Under the pieces are notes generated by a model that saw only the letters and a program-made list of their open reading frames with translations, did not search any database and was not told where the DNA came from. 16,664 nt of DNA from assembly GCA_039024315.1 (NCBI GenBank), contig JBCCQN010000183.1:1-16664 (forward strand), read 5' to 3'. The position numbers and the translations under genes were made by a program. The DNA comes from JBCAWW01 sp039024315 (GTDB lineage: Bacteria > Bacteroidota > Bacteroidia > J057). The stretch's first letter is position 1. Each line of letters starts with the position of its first letter. Positions 13,198-16,664 of this stretch are shown here, in pieces.

Positions 13198-14100
13198 ATG
13201 AATCGATTTTTCTCCCTCTTAACTACCCTTATCACCCTAACGATTCTCACCTCCTGCACCACCATCCAACAAGGCCAAGTAGGCGTCAAACGCAAAAAAG
13301 GCGTCATCGATCCTGTCCCCATCCTCGAAGGCCGTACCCGCGTCAACCCCTTTAACACCGTTGTATTCAAAATCCCTACCCGCACCAAAAACCTGAAACT
13401 CACCATTCCCCTTCCTTCCAAAGAAGGGCTTACCGTACAAGCCGAAATTTCTATCATCTACCACCTCGATCCTATGGCAGTGCCACAGTTGCTCAAGGAC
13501 GTGGGGGCAGATTATGAAAGTCAATTGATTCTTCCCGTTTTCCGCTCCGCTGCCTCTGATGTCGCAGCACGCTTTTTTGCCAAGGATCTTCACTCTGGCG
13601 AACGCTCCGTGATAGAGCTAGAAATTAAAGAAAAGATGAATGTCAGCTTAGAGCAGCGGGGTATTGTCCTAGACAATGTATTGATGAAGAGCATTGAGCT
13701 GCCTGATGGCCTCCGCAGAACCATCGAACAAAAATTAGAAGCGGAGCAAGAAGCGCAACGCATGCAGTTTGTCAAACAACAAGAAGAAGCCGATGCTGAG
13801 CGCCGAATCATCGAAGCGAAAGGCCAACAGCAAGTGGCAATCTTGCAGGCCGAAGGAGCCAAGCGTGCCGCAGAACTACAAGCCGAAGGTCAAGCAAACG
13901 CCACCCTCATCCAAGCGCAAGCAGATGCTAAAGCCAATGAACTCCTACGTCAATCTCTCACAGATGAAGTGCTCCGACTCCGTTCGATCGAAGCGGTCAA
14001 CAACATCTCGAACTCTCCCAACAGCAAACTGATCATCAACCCAGGCGGAACGCCCATCTGGGGATTGAATCCAGCCCTTTGGGAAACGCAAAACAAATAA
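13198..14100 (+). CDS. Lipoprotein SPFH/prohibitin (band 7) family protein
   Basis: 300 residues from the ATG at 13198. That start is chosen because it gives a clean lipoprotein signal (MNRFFSLL...TILTSC, acylated Cys20), whereas an earlier in-frame start at 13144 adds 18 residues ahead of it. The SPFH domain covers about residues 25-190: GQVGVKRKKG near the start, VQAEISIIYHLDP, and the LEQRGIVLDNVLMKSIELPDGL segment typical of prohibitins. A long charged Ala/Gln/Glu-rich coiled coil (about 185-265) follows, then a short tail ending NPALWETQNK. SPFH proteins form large ring or cage assemblies at membranes that scaffold proteases or lipid domains. Usually they are anchored by a transmembrane helix; here the lipid anchor implies a periplasm-facing assembly. 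It has flanking terminators on both sides and looks monocistronic. Confidence 0.9.
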   Translation: MNRFFSLLTTLITLTILTSCTTIQQGQVGVKRKKGVIDPVPILEGRTRVNPFNTVVFKIPTRTKNLKLTIPLPSKEGLTVQAEISIIYHLDPMAVPQLLKDVGADYESQLILPVFRSAASDVAARFFAKDLHSGERSVIELEIKEKMNVSLEQRGIVLDNVLMKSIELPDGLRRTIEQKLEAEQEAQRMQFVKQQEEADAERRIIEAKGQQQVAILQAEGAKRAAELQAEGQANATLIQAQADAKANELLRQSLTDEVLRLRSIEAVNNISNSPNSKLIINPGGTPIWGLNPALWETQNK

Positions 14101-14127
14101 GCGCGATTATTTTGATTCTATAAGCAG

Positions 14128-14166
14128 CCGGCTTCTTCCCCTTGGGAATGAAGTCGGTTTTGATTT
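14128..14166 (+). terminator. Rho-independent terminator of the SPFH gene
   Basis: CCGGCTTC...GAAGTCGG forms an 8-bp stem with one G-U pair. An inner TTCC/GGAA stem closes the loop, and TTTTGATTTT follows. It starts 28 bp after the stop codon. Confidence 0.75.
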
Positions 14167-14167
14167 T

Positions 14168-14186
14168 AAGCGTTCTGCGAAGCAGT
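14168..14186 (+). repeat. Mini-hairpin repeat copy A
   Basis: AAGCGTTCTGCGAAGCAGT with stem CTGC-GAA-GCAG. The core GCGAAGC is known from oligonucleotide studies to form an unusually stable DNA mini-hairpin. It directly follows the SPFH terminator. Confidence 0.75.
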
Positions 14187-14204
14187 GGGCAAAAAAAGAA
14201 TTGA

Positions 14205-14230
14205 ACACAGAGACACGGAGTAACAGAGAT
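14205..14230. repeat. CAGAGACACGGAGTAACAGAG-type short repeat
   Basis: Purine-rich 'acacagagacacggag' sequence of a sort widely scattered in intergenic regions of unrelated bacteria; its reverse strand encodes the familiar artefactual SVTPCLCVQ-like peptide. Only one copy is in the window, so the repeat status is from general knowledge. Confidence 0.4.
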
Positions 14231-14267
14231 TTGAGGATCTCTCATTCACAACCTCAACCAATCAATT

Positions 14268-14384
14268 AAGCGTTCTGCGAAGCAGTAACCAATCTCAAAG
14301 GGCCTTTCGGCTGCGCTCCATGCGACAATAGGAGAGACGTGTCATCCCGAGCCCCGCCGAGGGAACTTTGGCAATCAAACACAC
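14268..14384 (+). repeat. Long intergenic repeat, unit 1 (with mini-hairpin copy B)
   Basis: About 117 bp. It starts with the mini-hairpin AAGCGTTCTGCGAAGCAGT (14268-14286), followed by a CCTTTCGGCTGCGCTC segment, then ACAATAGGAGAGACGTGTCAT, CGAGCCCCGCCGAGGGAACTT and TCAAACACAC. It is a direct repeat of 14402-14517 with scattered differences. Confidence 0.85.
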
Positions 14385-14401
14385 GCCTCGCCCTAGAAAG
14401 T

Positions 14402-14517
14402 AAGCGTTCTGCAAAGCAGTAACCCATGACAAAGGCCTTTCGACTGCGCTCAAGGTGACAATAGGAGAGACGTGTCATTCCGAGCCCCGCCGAGGGAACT
14501 TTGTCGGTCAAACACAC
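14402..14517 (+). repeat. Long intergenic repeat, unit 2 (with mini-hairpin copy C)
   Basis: Direct repeat of unit 1, 134 bp downstream. Its mini-hairpin (14402-14420) has one unpaired change in the loop (GCAAAGC for GCGAAGC). The GACAATAGGAGAGACGTGTCAT and CGAGCCCCGCCGAGGGAAC blocks are essentially identical between units. Confidence 0.85.
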
Positions 14518-14527
14518 TGCGAAGCAG
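14517..14527 (+). repeat. Partial mini-hairpin copy
   Basis: CTGCGAAGCAG, the stem-loop core without the GCGTT leader, directly abutting the end of repeat unit 2. This suggests the long unit is bounded by mini-hairpins on both sides. Confidence 0.55.
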
Positions 14528-14677
14528 GCAGGGAATAAAAGATACCGGATATGTTCGTGCCTCACATTCCGGTATGATGGGTGTATTCTTTTCCGTTGGC
14601 TAATTATCCCCCAATTGTCATCCCAGCCTAATGAATGAGCCAAGGCGAATTCATAGAGCAGAGATCTTGAGGGATGA

Positions 14678-14693
14678 GCGTTCTGCGAAGCAG
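14678..14693 (+). repeat. Mini-hairpin repeat copy D
   Basis: GCGTTCTGCGAAGCAG followed by a run of seven A residues, about 95 bp before the isomerase start codon. Confidence 0.7.
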
Positions 14694-14788
14694 AAAAAAA
14701 TGCAAACAATCGTACAATCAGCTCAAAACACCTGATTTTTTGCGAATCATCACGTATTTTGGATTTCTACTACTATTTACGCTTGCAA

Positions 14789-15682
14789 ATGAATCGCAGA
14801 AACTTTATCCAAAACACAGGCATTTTAGGTGCCGCGGCCTTATTGCCTATGACCGCTTGTGGAGAAAGCTACCAGCCAAAGTTCAAATTGGGTTATCAGC
14901 TGTTTTCTATCAGAGATTATATGGCTGAAGATCCTATTGGCACCTTAAAAGCGCTCAAAGAAATGGGCTATCAGGACTTTGAAACCTATGGCTATGATCA
15001 TGAAAATGACACTTTTTATGGTTTTAAATCAGCCGAATTCAAAAAGATTCTAGATGATTTGGGCTTAACGGTTACTAGCGGGCATTATGGTTTTGCGCCT
15101 TTTCTAGATAAGTCTGATGAGGAAATGAGGGCCTTTGTTGAAAAGTGCATCGAAGGAGCCAAAGCGGTTGATTCGCCTTATATCACTTGGCCTTGGATCG
15201 CCCCAGAGCAAAGAAATATGGAGACCTTCAAACGAATGGCCCCGAAACTAAATCTTATTGGAGAGCAAGTGAAGGCTGCAGGTTTAGGCTTTGCTTACCA
15301 TAATCATGGCTTCGAGTTTGAAGATCATGATGGCAGCTGTGGTTATGATGTCATCCTAAAAGAGACAGATCCTGAACTGGTAAAACTACAATTGGATATG
15401 TATTGGGTGATGCATGCTGGTCGCACGACTCCCAAAGAACTAGTCAAGCAGCAGCCCGGTCGCATTGTGATGTGGCATATCAAAGATATGGATAAGCTTA
15501 GTCGAGATTACACTGAACTCGGTAATGGGTCAATCAATTATCACGAGGTCTTACCTGATCCAACAGAGTCGGGACTTGAATACCTTTATATAGAGCAAGG
15601 CGGAAACTTTGCAACGAATTCAAAGCAAAGTGCCGCAGATAGCGCAGAGTACTACAAAGCAAATCTCCAGCAATACCTCTAA
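14789..15682 (+). CDS. Tat-exported sugar isomerase/epimerase-like TIM barrel protein
   Basis: 297 residues. The ATG at 14789 is chosen over an upstream in-frame TTG (14759) because it begins a twin-arginine signal (NRRNFIQ, then GILGAAALLPMTAC). The ending MTAC also fits a lipobox, so it may be a Tat-exported lipoprotein. The mature protein is a xylose-isomerase-like TIM barrel (AP endonuclease family 2 fold). Landmarks are FETYGYDH, YHNHGFEFE (170-178), LDMYW with D203, WHIKDMD with H230, and YIEQGG with E269, the usual metal and substrate residues of this family. Relatives in Bacteroidota act on sugars or glycosides outside the cytoplasm; the substrate is unknown. The stop codon abuts the stop codon of the convergent DUF1593 gene with no bases between. 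Confidence 0.9.
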   Translation: MNRRNFIQNTGILGAAALLPMTACGESYQPKFKLGYQLFSIRDYMAEDPIGTLKALKEMGYQDFETYGYDHENDTFYGFKSAEFKKILDDLGLTVTSGHYGFAPFLDKSDEEMRAFVEKCIEGAKAVDSPYITWPWIAPEQRNMETFKRMAPKLNLIGEQVKAAGLGFAYHNHGFEFEDHDGSCGYDVILKETDPELVKLQLDMYWVMHAGRTTPKELVKQQPGRIVMWHIKDMDKLSRDYTELGNGSINYHEVLPDPTESGLEYLYIEQGGNFATNSKQSAADSAEYYKANLQQYL

Positions 15683-16663
15683 TTATTTAGGCAATACGGT
15701 AACAATGATGCGTCTATATCTCGATATAGCGGGGCTTCCTTTGTCCGTAACTTTGAGGATGTAATGAACAGTTTCTGCCTTCTCGACCTCAGGAGCTTGG
15801 ATATAATAGGTATGAATGTTTTCGGCGGCGCCATTGGGAATGAGTTCTTTATATGAGCCTTCCTCTGGGTACTGAAACCATAAAAAGCTCAGATTGTCAC
15901 CGTCTGGATCAGTGGAGTTGCTAGCGTCGAGGGTAAATTTCTCACCAGACTTTAAAGTTATCTGATCTGAGTGTTGGAGCATAGGTACAGGTGCATGATT
16001 AGCGTCTTTGTAGGAAGCTAGGCACCAATCCATGCGGGCAGCAAAATCATTTTGAAAGTCGTCTCGCCAGCGCCACAAGCTGGCTTTATTGTCTTCAAAG
16101 GTGAGGCTTTCTTTGCGGACATTTCTGCCGTATTCATTGGCTACATATGGGCTGTATTTATCATTTGCATTGGTCCAAATCGGTCTTGTCTCCGCTTCAA
16201 AGGGCACGCCCGAATGTCCTTGCTTTTGCTGAGCAAAATCGGGGGTATAGAGCTCATAACGTCCTCCCCAAGCCCCCCATTCTGGATGGTCCGTATCATT
16301 TAAGCCATTATGGATCAAAGACAGAAAGGCAGGTGTATCACCTTCCATCCCCCAAGCTACGTCCGGATACTCTGCCCCTAAGGGACCATGCCCTTGTTGG
16401 ATATTTTTGGCTAGCCAAGTATTGCTCAGCGTACGATTGTCAATACCTTCAATCCGACTCATGATACCGTTCCACGTGGATCCATTGTAATGATCGCCAG
16501 GACTAACAATGTAGAACAAATCAGGAAAGTTTTTGCGGATCCAAACCCCACTATCGTCTTGATCTGAGATGGTATAAACCCTCAATTTAGCAATCAGCCT
16601 TGCCGCCTCTTTTTTGGATTTGGTGGCTCTGATTTTATGCAGGGTCTGAGCCAAGGTATTGAC
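15683..16663 (-). CDS. DUF1593 (nucleoside hydrolase-like) protein, 5' end outside window
   Basis: The frame is open from the right edge, and its upstream codons (VNT) continue the protein, so the TTG at 16654 is internal and the N-terminus is missing. What is visible are the later DUF1593 motifs: LAQTLHKIRATKS, KLRVYTISDQDDSGVWIRKNFPDLFYIVSP, GHGPLGAEYPDVAWGMEGDTPAFLSLIHNGLN and WGAWGGRYELY. They form the C-terminal half of a nucleoside-hydrolase-like catalytic fold. A C-terminal beta-sandwich follows (LDASNSTDPDGDNLSFLWFQYPEEGSY onward), as in the family's usual Ig-like tail. Members are secreted and often described as cellulose-binding or ribonucleoside hydrolase-like, but biochemistry is thin. 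With the neighbouring isomerase it suggests a glycoside or nucleoside scavenging locus. Confidence 0.92.
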   Translation of the reverse strand, partial: VNTLAQTLHKIRATKSKKEAARLIAKLRVYTISDQDDSGVWIRKNFPDLFYIVSPGDHYNGSTWNGIMSRIEGIDNRTLSNTWLAKNIQQGHGPLGAEYPDVAWGMEGDTPAFLSLIHNGLNDTDHPEWGAWGGRYELYTPDFAQQKQGHSGVPFEAETRPIWTNANDKYSPYVANEYGRNVRKESLTFEDNKASLWRWRDDFQNDFAARMDWCLASYKDANHAPVPMLQHSDQITLKSGEKFTLDASNSTDPDGDNLSFLWFQYPEEGSYKELIPNGAAENIHTYYIQAPEVEKAETVHYILKVTDKGSPAISRYRRIIVTVLPK

Positions 16664-16664
16664 A

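Larger units (their letters stand above)
14101..14788. other. Repeat-rich intergenic region
   Basis: About 690 bp without a real gene between the SPFH and isomerase genes. It contains the SPFH terminator, four full and one partial mini-hairpin copies, two ~117-bp direct repeat units and a CAGAGACACGG-type repeat. Open frames on the minus strand (for example 14266-14709) are products of the repeat sequence and encode no recognisable protein. Confidence 0.75.

Noticed and set aside
13080..13355. 91-codon plus-strand frame overlapping the SPFH start
   Set aside because: Pro/His/Arg-rich out-of-frame reading of the SPFH gene, whose own frame is well supported.
14266..14709. 147-codon open frame on the minus strand
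   Set aside because: It runs through the direct repeats; its peptide shows the duplicated repeat translation (SLGGARDDTSLLLSHG-type text) and no domain, so it is a repeat artefact.
1..16664. CRISPR arrays, tRNA, rRNA, insertion sequence transposases or phage genes
   Set aside because: I looked for regularly spaced repeats, cloverleaf-like sequences and transposase or integrase motifs and saw none.

Overview
The window looks like a chromosomal segment of a Bacteroidota bacterium, most plausibly Saprospiria- or Cytophagia-like. The reasons are a type IX secretion (T9SS) C-terminal sorting domain on a metallopeptidase, Bacteroidota-style lipoproteins, a DUF1593 protein, few recognisable Shine-Dalgarno sequences, and intergenic repeats of a kind common in this phylum. 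The placement is inference from gene content; no rRNA or other taxonomic marker is present.

Layout. Positions 1-1098 (minus) hold the N-terminal part of a secreted NagZ-type GH3 beta-N-acetylhexosaminidase that runs off the left edge. After a palindrome-rich gap comes a UbiA-family prenyltransferase (1336-2205, minus), probably MqnP of futalosine-route menaquinone synthesis. Divergent from it is a co-oriented set: a thioredoxin-like [2Fe-2S] ferredoxin (2302-2643), a membrane-bound class III nucleotide cyclase (2674-3798) and a 1468-residue AsmA-like protein (3864-8270) built of about six repeats of roughly 180 residues. A stand-alone secreted beta-sandwich protein follows, with an AT-rich leader and its own terminator (8441-9052). 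Then come a small lipoprotein and, 9 bp later, a large M4 metallopeptidase with propeptide, polyglycine hinge, TolB/PD40-type propeller and T9SS domain (9193-12723). A lipoprotein SPFH/prohibitin homologue (13198-14100) is flanked by two long intergenic regions. The right end has a Tat-signal TIM-barrel sugar isomerase/epimerase (14789-15682), convergent with a partial DUF1593 protein (15683-16663, minus); both fit carbohydrate or nucleoside scavenging.

How the genes work together. Much of the window concerns the envelope: secreted hydrolases (GH3, M4, DUF1593, isomerase), lipoproteins and a putative lipid-bridge protein. The ferredoxin, cyclase and AsmA-like genes could be co-transcribed. 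The lipoprotein and M4 peptidase are very likely one transcription unit.

The most unusual signal is a short mini-hairpin repeat, consensus GCGTTC-N-GC-GNA-GC-N'-G, whose core GCGAAGC is a known exceptionally stable DNA mini-hairpin. Several copies lie at 14168-14693. Variants occur after the M4 terminator and inside coding sequence: just after the GH3 signal peptide, just after the M4 signal peptide, and at the M4 catalytic-domain/hinge junction. Two of these coding variants carry paired stem changes that keep the hairpin, which suggests a mobile or functional REP-like element that can settle in permissive protein linkers.
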